From Cephalotrichum gorgonifer (taxonomy: Eukaryota > Ascomycota > Sordariomycetes > Microascales > Microascaceae), in the NCBI GenBank assembly GCA_900312665.1, contig ONZQ02000019.1, positions 248,001 through 312,000 on the forward strand: a DNA stretch of 64,000 nucleotides, given 5' to 3'. The notes below the pieces were generated by a model. That model was not told the origin of the DNA, did no database searches, and worked only from the letters and a program-made list of their open reading frames with translations. This document shows, piece after piece, positions 21,369 through 32,344 of the stretch (position 1 is the stretch's first letter; each line of letters starts with the position of its first letter). The position numbers and the translations under genes were made by a program.

Positions 21369-22189
21369 ATGATGGCCAAAATGAAGACGACCCTCCTCTC
21401 AGCCGCCCTCGTAGGCGCCGCCTCCGCCGATCTCCACATCCCCGCCGATATCCTACACCGCGACGACAACAGACATAACTTAATCCAGCGCGCCGATCCA
21501 ACAGCCGTCGACACAGCTTCGTGCACCAGCCTATCGTCGGCTTTCGATACCGCCCTCCCCAAAAGACCCACCATCTACGCCGAGTTCTCCTCAAACTACT
21601 ACAAGACTGTGTCGCGCACCGCGACCGCGACCGAGGAGGACTGCGCGTGGATCACCGACCTCCCGGAGTCCACTTACCAGGAGTACCGCGAGTGGAACAC
21701 GGAAGTAAAGGCGCTCCGGGAAGACCCGGATAACAACGCGCGGTTCCAGGGCATCTGGGAGGAGTGCAGAGATGTTTTCGAACCCAGTGCTGCGCAGTGC
21801 AGAACAGAGTGGCTAGCTTACGTCAACGGGGTCATCGAGGGTACGGTGATAACCCCTCCCCCAAATGCGTCACTTGGACGGGGTTATTCCCAGATGGATG
21901 TCTGGGAAGAAAGTACTAAAATGCTGACGGCTTTTCTTCTGCCTCCCTCGAAACTGTAGACGGTGGATTATTTACTGATGATGATACCACTAATACCTCT
22001 CCGAGTCCCACTGATAGCCCCGAAAGCACCAATGCCCCCGAAAGCACTGGCGCCCCCGAGAGCACCAACGCCCCCGGAGCTGGGAGCGAGTCCGATGATG
22101 ATGGCTCTGCCGCGTCGACCATCGCTGCCCAGACCTATGCCGCCGCGGCGCTGCTTGCGGCGTTCATCGGGGCTGTTGCGCTACTTTGA
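21369..22189 (+). CDS. secreted, probably GPI-anchored protein of unknown function
   Basis: 233-residue protein from exons 21369-21840 and 21960-22189 (donor GTACGG, acceptor CTGTAG). Three nearby ATGs (21369, 21372, 21381) are possible; the third, MKTTLLSAALVGAASA, gives the cleanest signal peptide. The central domain has spaced cysteines (TASCTSL, EEDCAWI, WEECRDV, AAQCRTEW), suggesting two disulfides. Exon 2 is Ser/Thr/Pro/Glu-rich with the short repeat PESTNAPESTGAPESTNAP. It ends in a hydrophobic tail after a small-residue site (GSAASTIAAQTYAAAALLAA), typical of GPI attachment. It is likely a cell-wall or plasma-membrane surface protein. The family is not recognised. Confidence 0.75.
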
Positions 22190-24037
22190 ACTTGCTAGGA
22201 CTGCGGAGGGAATCCAACCTCTTCATGCTTCTGAGCGTCGTTCGATCCCGTTGCAACTAAACCACGAGGATCTTGGATTGGAGAGATAGGGGGCCGTTCT
22301 AGTTGGTCCTAATGATATTTTGGAGCTCCTGGCTTTGTATTGAGCAATCCGGATGGTGTAATCCAGTCCCAATGTGCCTCGTTGGTCATTATCTCTTCTC
22401 TAGAGCCCGCACCCCTTAACCCTAGGTGCCGGTCAGTCCTGACGGACAGAATGTTCGCCTCTCAGGGGATTCTATACGCCGCACTGAGAATGCGATAGTC
22501 CTAAAGTGGGCATCATACTGTTGGAGCTTGAATGCTTTAAAACGGTGCGTAGGTTATGGCGTCCGACGATGCGGCGTGAATAGGTCGTAGGAACCTATGT
22601 AACTATAGGTATATCCCCCACCACGACCTATGTTCGTATTAGCTTATCGGAGTCCAGGGGGAAGATATCAAAAGTTCAGTCTTAACATTTCTTCGGCGTC
22701 CCTGAATAATAGGCAAGGAACAAACGTATTCTAGGTTTCGCGTTCCCCTCACCAATGCCGAAGACGCGTCACGTTCAAGGTGCCAATACCCGTGGGGCAC
22801 TGGAGTCCCTCCAGGCTCCGATCTTGGACATGATCTACGGCCGTGACCAAGTTCAACTGACTCAGCCCTGGGAGCTCGCCAATCGCAAGGTCCGCCCCGT
22901 TTGAATGCCGACGCCATGCATGGGGACCCGAAGGCCAGCTGGGGCAAAAGATTTACATAAGAGTGATCCTTGTCATTGGAATGCCGATCGTTGACACCGA
23001 CTTTTTATATGCCTTCCACCACAGTACGTACCCCACCTGAAGTCCCATCTCGGATTCAACTTCTGGCGCCGGAAGTTTTCGAATGTCCCAGCATCTCGAT
23101 AACCGAGCGGTTAGATCATCTCAACGATGTTGCATCACTAAAAAGTACCTTGAAGCGTAATCCCGACCCCTCCACATGCATTCAGCAAGTGAGCTATTAT
23201 CGGGAGCGGTCCAAGTTACGTTACCTTCTCATGGGCGCTATTCAGGGAGATGGCTTTTTTTTTCTATTTTAAACCTTCTCGGACCTCACTCTCATCATAC
23301 GCAATTGTCAAGGTTGCAGAGACCACTTCGGCCCGGCTGTCGATGAGTAGGATGAAGGATCTATTTGGGGTGTCAGCCATAGCCTTGCGGACTTCTCGTA
23401 TCCAGGATGGTGAGATTGACGTCACTCCTGTAGATCCCTATGCACCAAAAGCAAACCATTCAAGGTGAACCCTTTGTGACGACCTGTCCCGTGGGCGCAA
23501 AATAGGGTTCCGGGATGCCATGGCTCCCCGCTACCGCTCTGGGTGTTTCCTGGCACTGCCGGTCGGCAGTGTTGTGTCCGTATTCGGAATCATGCGCCGA
23601 GAGGCAACAAACACTAAGTCAGCCCCACCATGAAATACAAATGATGCTGACAGGAAGTCCATGGATCTTCTTACATGAGGCCGAGCTTTCCGAAGAAGAA
23701 TACAAGTAACGCGGAGTTCCTTGTATTATTGACCCTTCGTAAGCCTACTCTATTGGTCACACAAAGGTTACGCGGATGCTTACTTGTATCCATATACCAA
23801 ATGGTCCCATATACAGACTTTCAAGATCCTCATTATAGGCTCCGCACCGCGGAACACCGTCTCTTGACCGCGGCAAAGGAAAGAATACATATATAGGACG
23901 ACTATCCGGCAGGAGATATTAACGCCATTTCAATCTCAATTAAACGTCGAATCTCAGCCTCGAAAGCATAGAATCTCTGACACCACGCAAATCGCACTTA
24001 CAACGTAACTCTGGAAACACCATCTACAAACGCAGCC
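22190..24037. other. intergenic, 1.8 kb
   Basis: No gene found. Short open frames are present but lack motifs. A run of nine T occurs at about 23256. Sequence just before 24038 is the promoter/leader of the next gene. Confidence 0.4.
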
Positions 24038-25088
24038 ATGCATCTCTTCCAAGGATTTGGCTACTTCGCCGCCGCCGCAGGCATTATCCTCAATGTACCG
24101 GGCATGGCCGCCCATCCCGCTGGCCATACGACCGACCCCTTGTCGGCCATCTCCCGCCGCGATGCCCAGGACTTTTACCTTCGCGTGATGCCCCTCGGCG
24201 CGTCCATCACCGAAGGCGTCGCGTCGTCCGATAAGAACGGCTACCGGAAGTGGCTCCGCAGCCAGCTGCGGTGGAAGGGCTGGAAAGTTAACATGGTCGG
24301 GTCGAAGCATAATGGGGACATGAAAGACGATGTACGCACACCCTCCCCCCTGACTCACCCATCCCACCACTTAGGCAAGTGTGAATACTGACGGGAATTG
24401 TTTCTTCCGCCAGGATAACGAGGGACACCCTGGGTGGATCGTCGATCAAGTTTACGACGAGTGGAAGAAGCATAAGGGGTTCCACCCGAACTTGGTGTTG
24501 ATCAATGCTGGGACGTATGTAACACGGTCCCTTTGCCATCTTTTACTCCCCACGCATCAACTCTATCCGCCCATTTTCACTTGGGCAGGGATGACTAATC
24601 TAATGTTTCAATTGCTTCTACAGGAACGATTGTGGGGGGGATGTTGACCCGGGCAATGCGGGAAATCGACTCAAGGTCATGGTTGATGACATCTTCGCCA
24701 GCGTCCCGGGCGTGACCGTCATCGTATCGACGCTCTCCAAAAGTCGGGACCACGACGCCTGCGCCCTCGACGTCAGCCAGCAGTACCGGGATCTCGTGGC
24801 GTCATACACGGACGCGCGGATCGGACTCGCCGATATCGACAGCGTCATGACGAAGGACCAGCTGTCCAGCGACGGCGTCCATCCCAACGACGAGGGCTAC
24901 AAGCTGTTTGCGGCGGTATGGTGGGATGCCATCAGCAAGCTCGAGGACCAGATCCAGCCGCCGGATGACACCCAGGACGATGGGGCCGCTCAAGATGATG
25001 GACCGATCAGTAGGTGACCAAAGCTCTGTTTTGTAGACGATGTACTAACGTCTTAGGCGACCCGGGCCTGCCGCCGTATGAGAGCTGA
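24038..25088 (+). CDS. secreted SGNH/GDSL hydrolase
   Basis: 270-residue protein from exons 24038-24331, 24414-24514, 24624-25009 and 25057-25088. A hydrophobic N-terminus (to about residue 25) is consistent with secretion. All SGNH blocks are visible. Block I is RVMPLGASITEG with nucleophile Ser56. Then come DNEGHPGW and LVLINAGTNDC (block III Asn), the latter split by an intron with phase kept. SSDGVHPNDEGY is block V with the catalytic Asp and His. The last intron uses GTAGGT (25010) and TACTAAC...TTAG, giving the ending DPGLPPYES; without it the protein would stop at 25017. Its substrate is likely an acetylated polysaccharide or lipid ester, which the sequence does not decide. Confidence 0.87.
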
Positions 25089-25999
25089 GGCGTGGCCGAA
25101 TACATGGACTCCATGATGATATTATTATGATGGAACCCATGCTTTTGTGACTACGGATGTTTCGGCAGGGAGAGCGTCTCCCCTGCTGGTTTACTTGACT
25201 TTTTGTTGATTAGTAGATTCCATGCTATATTGATAGAGCTTGATTGTTTGGTATTCGCCAGTTGCTCTGTTTAGCATGTACTGGTTCAATATATGTCCTT
25301 TAAACTGCCAACTTCAGCTCCATATTAGACTTCATGGATATCGGGTTGTCCATCGAGATCGCGTGGGCTCCGAGTCTACATAGGGAATGCTATTTCAAGT
25401 CGGCGCAACATCGTATGCACTGCTTGTAAAGCGTATCCTCTGACAGGCGTTCTAGCGGAAATGGAATGAGAGGAGATTGCCGCTGTTTCGGCCCCTGGTG
25501 GTACAAGCATGCCGGTAAGATAAGAAAGAGGGACGTCATTCCGTGAGCCGTCCTCAAGACACGGTGAGCACATGTGCAGTCGACCCCCTTGCAGTCCACC
25601 CATCCTGTCTTCGAGGGAAAAGGATTACGCCCATGCCCAAGCGACGTTTGTGTGGCCCACTTCCATGAAGGGTGACATTATTTCTGTCTGGAGGGAAAGT
25701 GCTACAGCACAAGTAAAAGACTAAGCAGTCCTGTGGGCGTGTAGAGTAAATCCTGGTCAGCACGAAGAGGTGCCTCCCGCTTCACATAGGTATCTTGCGC
25801 CATGTCGTCGACTTCTCTAAACCTGATTCCCTCAGAGCATTACCTTAGACTTTCCCTGACGGTCCTGTATCGCCCTTCTAACGCGATGCCTCTTACTGTA
25901 TGCCAATGATGTATTATCGTGCCGGTACGTAGTACTGGACGCATACAAGCCCTTATTACCTGACATCACAAATGAGCCCTTTCTCGAGCGTGTAATACA
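25089..25999. other. intergenic
   Basis: 3' flanks of two converging genes. On the minus strand at 25620-25560, a stretch reading VDCKGVDCTCAH faintly recalls the CVNH-like gene next door but is too weak to call. Confidence 0.35.
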
Positions 26000-26008
26000 T
26001 GAATTCAA

Positions 26009-26618
26009 CTAGACTGTGGTTAGATATACGATTTAATAACACCAGAGTGTAGAAACCTGGAAAAAAAGATAGGCCTTACATAGGTTGATGCGCGACCGGG
26101 TCCCAACTGTCGTTTCGCCTTCCCCTGGGGCGAAGCAGGTACACTGCAACCACTCCTCGCGTCCGGTGCTGTCTTCTTTCTCGAAGATGATGCAATCCTC
26201 GCAGTACTTACTCATCCCGCCGCTATTTTCCCCAAGACTATTAGCAACAGTCTCATAGCAGTTCGTCATTCAATCTCCGTAGCAAGGCGCCCATCAAATC
26301 CATACAAAGAGGGCAGAGGTGTTGATAAATATACACATACCCCTTCCGCCATTTCAAAACGCCGTGGGCGTTCATCACGCAGTTGTCCAAGTGGATCGTG
26401 TAATCCGTCAAGTCCCTTATGTAGGAATCGACGGTCGGGGAGCACGTTGCCTCGTACACCCAGTCGCGATCATCATTCGTCCCAGCATTCCTGATGCGCG
26501 GGTGAGGACACCAGCGTTTGTAGGCAAACTCGCCCGGCGGAGTCGGATTACCCCAGTCGATGACGTTCCCAGCGAGGGAACCAGTTATGAAGAGGAGGGC
26601 TAGCGTGATTAGCTTCAT
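26009..26618 (-). CDS. secreted CVNH-like small protein, copy 2 (3' end uncertain)
   Basis: Paralog of the 5.1-5.8 kb gene on the same strand. Exon 1 (26618-26341) is 278 nt, exactly the length of exon 1 in copy 1 and with the same phase. Exon 2 is 26237-26080. The signal peptide is MKLITLALLFITGSLA. Matching positions are WVYEATCSP, IHLDNCVMNAHGVLKWRKG, SKYCEDC, EEWLQCTCF and SRINL. The end is unclear. The best acceptor (CTAACCACAG, 26014) leads to a stop at once, as assumed here, whereas a frame like copy 1's last exon (LVEFM..EKGLIC) survives one base out of phase. A 23-nt intron would restore it but is too short. The C-terminal repeat may be decayed. Its role is presumably as for copy 1. 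Confidence 0.6.
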
Positions 26619-27363
26619 TGGTAGGGGTTATCGGTGACGTCTGGTCTCGAGCCGATAGGTGTTATAATGGAGATTTGGTCAATGAGGCGAAGCAAGCACT
26701 ATTTGCGAAGTGGGTTGAGTTTTATACGCATACCAGGTTCTACTTGGAACAAAGGCGAGGATTCTGTAGCCCCCACACTTAGGAGTACGATCAGAGCACA
26801 GGGGGTAAAGGAATGTGCCAATATATCCATCCCCTCGACCCCACACGTCAGACCCTGTGGGAGGAATGAAACCTCCCCTTGCAGCTCTCGTGGGCTTCCT
26901 TTTGACGAAGTGGTCATTCGCAGTCCAACATCATACGCACGGAAGCCACCCGTCAGGCCGTACCCCGAATTCATTGTCTTTCTTTGTCCCTTCTAGGAGG
27001 GCAGCGGCCGTAAGCTACTTTACAAGCAGCCAATCCCCACACGCCGTCTGCACGGGAGGATGTTTTGGCCCCCTCTGCGAGGAATGTTGCCTCAAAGGGC
27101 GGCCAAATCGGGGGTACCCAGTGTTTTTCGCCTATTTCACGCAGTCCCCCCGCCATTCAGGCTCTGGGTAATACCATTCCAATCTAGGTGAGGGGGCAAG
27201 TCGATGCTGGAACGAACTGGCCATTTCCTAAGACACTCTGCAATGTGAGTCGCATAACACATGCCACGCCGCGTTTGCCGCGAATCTATTAGCTATTATA
27301 TTCCCGCCGACATCCAATTAATTCGCCCCATACACGGCCCCATTCCAGTGACGGAAGTCAAAT
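26619..27363. other. intergenic
   Basis: Promoter of the CVNH-like gene and 3' flank of the epimerase gene. No gene was seen. Confidence 0.4.
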
Positions 27364-28790
27364 CTACTCCGCATACTCCCCGCCCTCGACGCTAAACTTG
27401 TAGCTCGCCTGCAGAACGTACGGATCGCCGCCGGGCCTGAAGATCTGCTTGCTCTGTCGTCCCCACTCGGGGTGGTTGATGCCATCGATCCAGTCCTGGA
27501 CCTCGAGCACGTAGCAGCCGTACTGCGGGATCGTGCGCGGGAAGTCCGCGTTATCGAAGAGGCCCTGCGTCTTCTTCAGCGGCATGGTGCCGTCCTGTCC
27601 CGTGCAAGAGTAGACCTGGAAGGCCTCCTGGTCGGAGGAGATGTCGAGCTAAAAGTCCCGAGCACGCAATGGTCAGTTGGTTGTTCCAATGGAACTAGCT
27701 AGGGTAAAAGTGCAACGGGGGCAACGGGGGCAGAGTGGGGAGGACACGCACCTTGATGCCGGACCACGGGGAATAGACGCTGGCGACGTAGCCGCTGTTG
27801 CGCCAGTTGAGGACCTTGTCCGCGTCGCGCGAGACCAGGTAGCAGGTATCTATCTCCGTCAGTAAAAACTCGCCAATTAATTACCCTGAAAAAGAGAAGC
27901 TCACCGTATCCGGTGCAACCCGTGCCACAGTTGCCCACCAGCTCCGGGTCGTCGTTGGAAGCCCCAATCGCCTTAGGCTCGCTCCAGAAGTCATTGACGG
28001 ATCCCTTCGCGTTGGCGAGGATGTCGCCGGTGGGGATCAGGATGCCATCAACGTCAACCCTCTGGCCGCTGTAGGGCAGGTGAACGGTGTGGTTGAACAC
28101 GTCGCTCGTCTCGTCGTTGGCGAAGCCATCCAGGTTCCAGTAGGTGTGGCTCGAGAGCATGATGGGCGTCACCTTCGTCGTAGCGACGGCAACCATGCTG
28201 ATGTCCCAGGTCATGCCCGTGAGGGTGTACGTGACCAGGGAGACCACCTCGCCAGGGAAGCCCTGGTCGCCGTCCGCGTCGACGATGGAGAAGGTGATGC
28301 TGCTGTCCGTGTGCGCGGTGACCGTGAAGTTCCTCCAGTCCCACCCGTTGGGCCCGCCGTGGAGCACGTTCACGCCGTCGGGGTGCTCCTCCGTCGGGTG
28401 CTCGTTGGGGAGGATGTGGTACTGCTCCCCGTCGATCTCAAAGGTGCTGTTCTTGATGCGGTTCGCGTACCTCCCCGGGACGCCGCCGAAGTGATCATGC
28501 TTCTCGTCTAGGGTGTAGTGCGTCGCGTTGTCGAAGCCCGCCACGATGTCCCTCTCGATGCCGTTCTTGTCCTTGATGAGAAGGTTGGCGATGCCGGCGC
28601 CGTAGGGGACAAAGGCCGCAGAGATACCGTCCCCGTGGATCCAGTACTTGCCATCCTTGTCGGCCGTCCCGGGCTCGGGGTTGTCGGGCTTGCCACCGTG
28701 CCCGTGCCCTGGTTCGGGCTTGTCTTTCTTGGCCTCGGCCACTGCCCCGAGGAGAGGCAGGGCCAGTGCAAGGAGAGGTCGGAGGTGCAT
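27364..28790 (-). CDS. secreted aldose 1-epimerase (galactose mutarotase)
   Basis: 422-residue enzyme from minus-strand exons 28790-27905, 27849-27752 and 27648-27364. The signal peptide (first about 20 residues) is followed by a Lys/Pro/Gly/His-rich linker (PEPGHGHGGKPDNPEPG). The mutarotase fold shows GGVPGRYANRIKN (GRYANRI at 106-112), NVLHGGPNGW (His144) and LSSHTYWNL (His215, the catalytic acid position). The Glu-bearing C-terminal part is spread over exons 2-3. The family interconverts alpha and beta anomers of aldohexoses. A secreted form would act on sugars released outside the cell, which fits the neighbouring GH43 gene on the same strand 0.8 kb upstream. Confidence 0.9.
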
Positions 28791-29612
28791 GATTGAGGCG
28801 ATTCAACCCGTGTTAGCTTAGGAAAATGATTTCAGGTGGTCGGATCACGATGAGCACGAGACAGACACAGACGCGAGAACGCGAGAAAAAGAAATAAAAA
28901 CAGATCGGCGGCAGCCTTATAATACACATACAATATATTTCCAGGCACATGCACGTAGCTACCCCGACTCGTAGCTTTGGGTCCCGTTTAGCTAGCTCCG
29001 AATCCTTTTACCCCAATTTCTTCCTAGCCGCTCCACTCCGGCTCGACCGGTTGGAGGACATTCACGTCATTTGGATTCCACGCGCTCCACCCACAGATCG
29101 TCATTCAGAGATCTGCGCCGATAATCCTACCCGGAAGCAGAGATTACCCCAGACCCCGGGCTGGTTCAACTTTTCTGCGGGACCGTTAGCGGAGCTGATT
29201 GGCGCGGCTTCTGGGGGGTAATATGCGGGGGTAGTATCACGGTCGGAGCGGGATGGCAGCGGGTGGTAGCGGGGGTGGATCGCGGATGATGGGGACGGAA
29301 CTTCTGTTGAAGAGTGGACCACCAGAGCTAAAAGGTAAGCACATTCTGACTGTGCTATTACCCATGCTGTTCATATCTGGCAGTATACTCGTACAATGAG
29401 AAGGTCTAAGATTACACTTGAGCGGCAGTTGTGCGCGGAGAGGGCCGAGGGGAGTTTCAATGTGTACCTGCCATTTCGTAACACTTTTTTATTAACAGGT
29501 GCTTAGCTCCGAGCAGTTAATAAACATAATGTAGGTTAAATCACAATGCTAGTCATTGTATAATCTGGTAGTCCGCTGGCATATGGCAACACCCAACCTG
29601 ACTCTGACTCCA
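28791..29612. other. intergenic
   Basis: Promoter of the epimerase gene and 3' flank of GH43. No gene was seen. An A-rich tract at 28885-28900 is notable. Confidence 0.4.
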
Positions 29613-31334
29613 CTAGCCTGTGAGTTCCATCTTAAAGCTCTTGACCAGAACCTCCCCGCCAAGCTGCTTCGTAGCATGATTAAACACGCCGAATCTATAC
29701 CCCGTGAAATACTGCCAAGTATTGGTCATAGCAAACGCTGGCCCTAGATCCGTGAACTTCACGCCGTCGAAGCTGTAAGAGAACTTAGTCGTCCGCTCCT
29801 GCGAAAGCCCAAACGCAGGCGTGATGTCCGCATCCACGCGCAGCCAGACTTCCTTCACGTCGTTCCCAATCGTAGGGCCCGTGGCTGCCACCGTCCCCTT
29901 ACCCGTAGTGTCCCACGAGCCCTGTGCCAGCGTCAAGCCGTTGACCATAACGAGCTTGGAGGCGCCTCCCTCCTTCCAGACCCCGATGTACGCTGCGCGG
30001 TCGCGGAAGAGCACCGCGCCCGCACGGTCGCCGTCACGCATGGCGCCGACGTCAAGCCGGAACGTGCCCGCGGACTTGGGGCCCATGATGCGGTGCGTCA
30101 GGGTATTCCGTGCCGCGAAGAGGTCCGTTGTGACGTCCGCGGTCTGCAGAACCAGGCCTCCGCCCTGGGCGAGGCGCCACTTTGAGTTATCGGGGTTGTG
30201 GTTCCACTCCCACGCGTGGCCGAGGGACTCTCCCTTGAAGTCGTCCTGTCCGAGGGGCGACGCGACCGTCTTGTCGGTCTGAACGGGGATCGGATAGGTC
30301 TTTCCCCACGCCCCGTTGGAATCCTTGACTAGCTCCGGCCACCCGTCCGCCGTCCACTTGATCGGCGCCACGACGGGGATCCTCCCGCCGGGGTACGCGT
30401 CCATGAATCCGACGTAGTACCAGTCCCCGTTCTTCGTGTCGACGATGCCACCCTGGTGCGCGAAGCCCGCGTTAGCGATGGGACCCGAGATCCGCGTAAC
30501 GAAGTCGCGCATCTCGTAGGGCCCAAAGGGGCTGCGAGACCGGAGCACCCACTCCGCGTAGGCGGGCCGCGTGACGAAGATGTAGTAGAAGTCGCCGATC
30601 CTGTACATTCTCGAACCTTCGATGGTGTCCGAGTTTGACACGTAGACCTCCTGAGTTTTTACTTCGCTAAGGCCGTCGGGTGATAGCTGGGCGACAGAGA
30701 TGCGTGTGTTTCCGTACACGACGTACATAGTGTCATCTTTGTCAATGAATATCCCGTTATCCTGTGAGGGCACTTGTTAGCGACTAGGGTCTCGCGCCGG
30801 TGAGGGGTGAGGGAGAAGATGAGCTCATACGTAGTAGCAGCGATCGATAGGCTTATGATTCGTCCAGTTCCAATTCTTGACCTCTCCGCCATTCTTACCC
30901 GCACCGCCACCCGGCGACGTCCAGATCTGTGTCTTCCCCTCTACACACCCCATCCAGTAGAACTGGTCATTGGACTCCCTGTACCGGAGAGAGCTTGCCC
31001 AGATACCATCCACGTAGGCCTGGCCGTTGCCGTTGAGATTATATTTGGCGCCGAAGTTGAGATTGGGAACGCTATGCGTCACAATCTCCCAATTGGCGAG
31101 GTCGTATGACTTTAGGACCGGGGCGCCGGGCGAGTAGGCGAAGGTTGACGTCGAGTAGTAGAATACGTCGCCGACGCGGAACACGTCTAGGTCGGGGAGA
31201 TCCTGCCACAGGACGGGGTTGGTGAGCGTGCTAGCTCTTGGAGAGATGGCGGAGTCCGGGACCGGAGCTGGGCTGCCCATGACAGGGGTCCCGAGGGTGC
31301 CGGCGAGGAGGATGACTGTGTGTTTAACGTGCAT
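29613..31334 (-). CDS. secreted GH43 glycosidase (beta-xylosidase / arabinofuranosidase type)
   Basis: 550-residue protein from minus-strand exons 31334-30831 and 30761-29613 (donor GTATGA, acceptor CACAG). A signal peptide of about 20 residues ends near VMGSPAP. The five-bladed propeller begins NPVLWQDLPDLDVFRVGD, whose Asp48/Asp50 hold the general-base position. The general acid is Glu216 in SDTIEGSRMYRIGDFYYIF, the GH43 E-G-x-x motif. AHQGGIVDTKNGDWYYVGF is the typical fourth-blade segment. Residues from about 340 form a C-terminal concanavalin-like sandwich. It would release xylose or arabinose from hemicellulose outside the cell. It may be expressed with the epimerase, but no shared element is proven. 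Confidence 0.92.
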
Positions 31335-32344
31335 ATTGAAGGCCTCTTTTGCGGTTGGTAGTGAACAAGGGAGTGGATCATGACAAAAGAAAAGTCATCC
31401 AGACGAGGGGCCAAGGCAACTTAAGTAGGGGAACATCGGAAACCTTGAATACACTAGGGTAGCCATTCCACATGCGTGAAGTGATCGGCGTAAACGCGCA
31501 GCTCGTGATAGCTTCGGGTGGGTTACATGAGTACAAGAAAGACCGCAGATAGCTCTACCGAGGATATGCGATGCAAGGAAATACGAAGTATAGTGGTCCA
31601 TCCCCCGGCGAGGGCTATAGAGCTCTTCTGCGTTTAGTCACCAGTTATTCGTGCGCTATATCTCCACAAGTATCCGAATAAGGTGTAATTGGAGGGGTTG
31701 AAGCGGCAAGATATTGATTGGCGCGCAAGCGAGACCGTTTTTGGAGAAGCACGACTATAGTAGCTTCCATATTTGCCGAAGCCCCGCTAATTAGAGTCTC
31801 CATGTCCGAAGAGACCGGACGCCTTCCCACCAATCATGGCTCCAGTTTTTTTTCCCACCACGATCTGCTGTCTCGGTGGGAACATGTCCGACACTGTAAG
31901 AAGTAGTAGCTATGTCCCCCGAAGCCTCTCAGTGGCCCGGCCGCCTCCCACAGAGATGTGAACCCTATTCCGGTGGGTAACCGGCCCTTGCTTATTGGCG
32001 CGCCACGATCTCCACTTCACTACCTGTACATATCCCTAAGGAAGTATTGGGTCGTAACGAAACAGGCGGCGGTATTCGTTCGACAGAGTAGACGTTGAGT
32101 CTATAGGTAATGGGAATTGTCTTCAAATGCAGATTCGCAAACGCAGCTTCCAAAAGTCGCCTGACTAGGATTCTCCCTTACCTGCCCGTTCCACAAATTC
32201 ACAGATTCGTGCCGCAGCGGATTAAGCCTCAGGTTTCCTCCCCGTCGCAAACGCCCTTGGTACCAAGTTAATAAGAACATCCAGTTTGCTCTCGTGAGGT
32301 CCGAGTATCACGCCGGGGGTCGGAGGTTGGGGAGTCGTTGACAC
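31335..32344. other. intergenic, 1 kb
   Basis: No gene found. The first 300 bases are the GH43 promoter. Confidence 0.4.

Noticed and set aside
25376..25763. Possible third CVNH-like relic (minus strand, VDCKGVDCTCAH)
   Set aside because: Only a short C-x-C resemblance. No signal peptide exon or aligned second motif could be found around it.
26057..26079. 23-nt intron that would restore the copy-1-like ending of the second CVNH-like gene
   Set aside because: Too short for a fungal spliceosomal intron, although it keeps the frame open. The frame-decay explanation is preferred.
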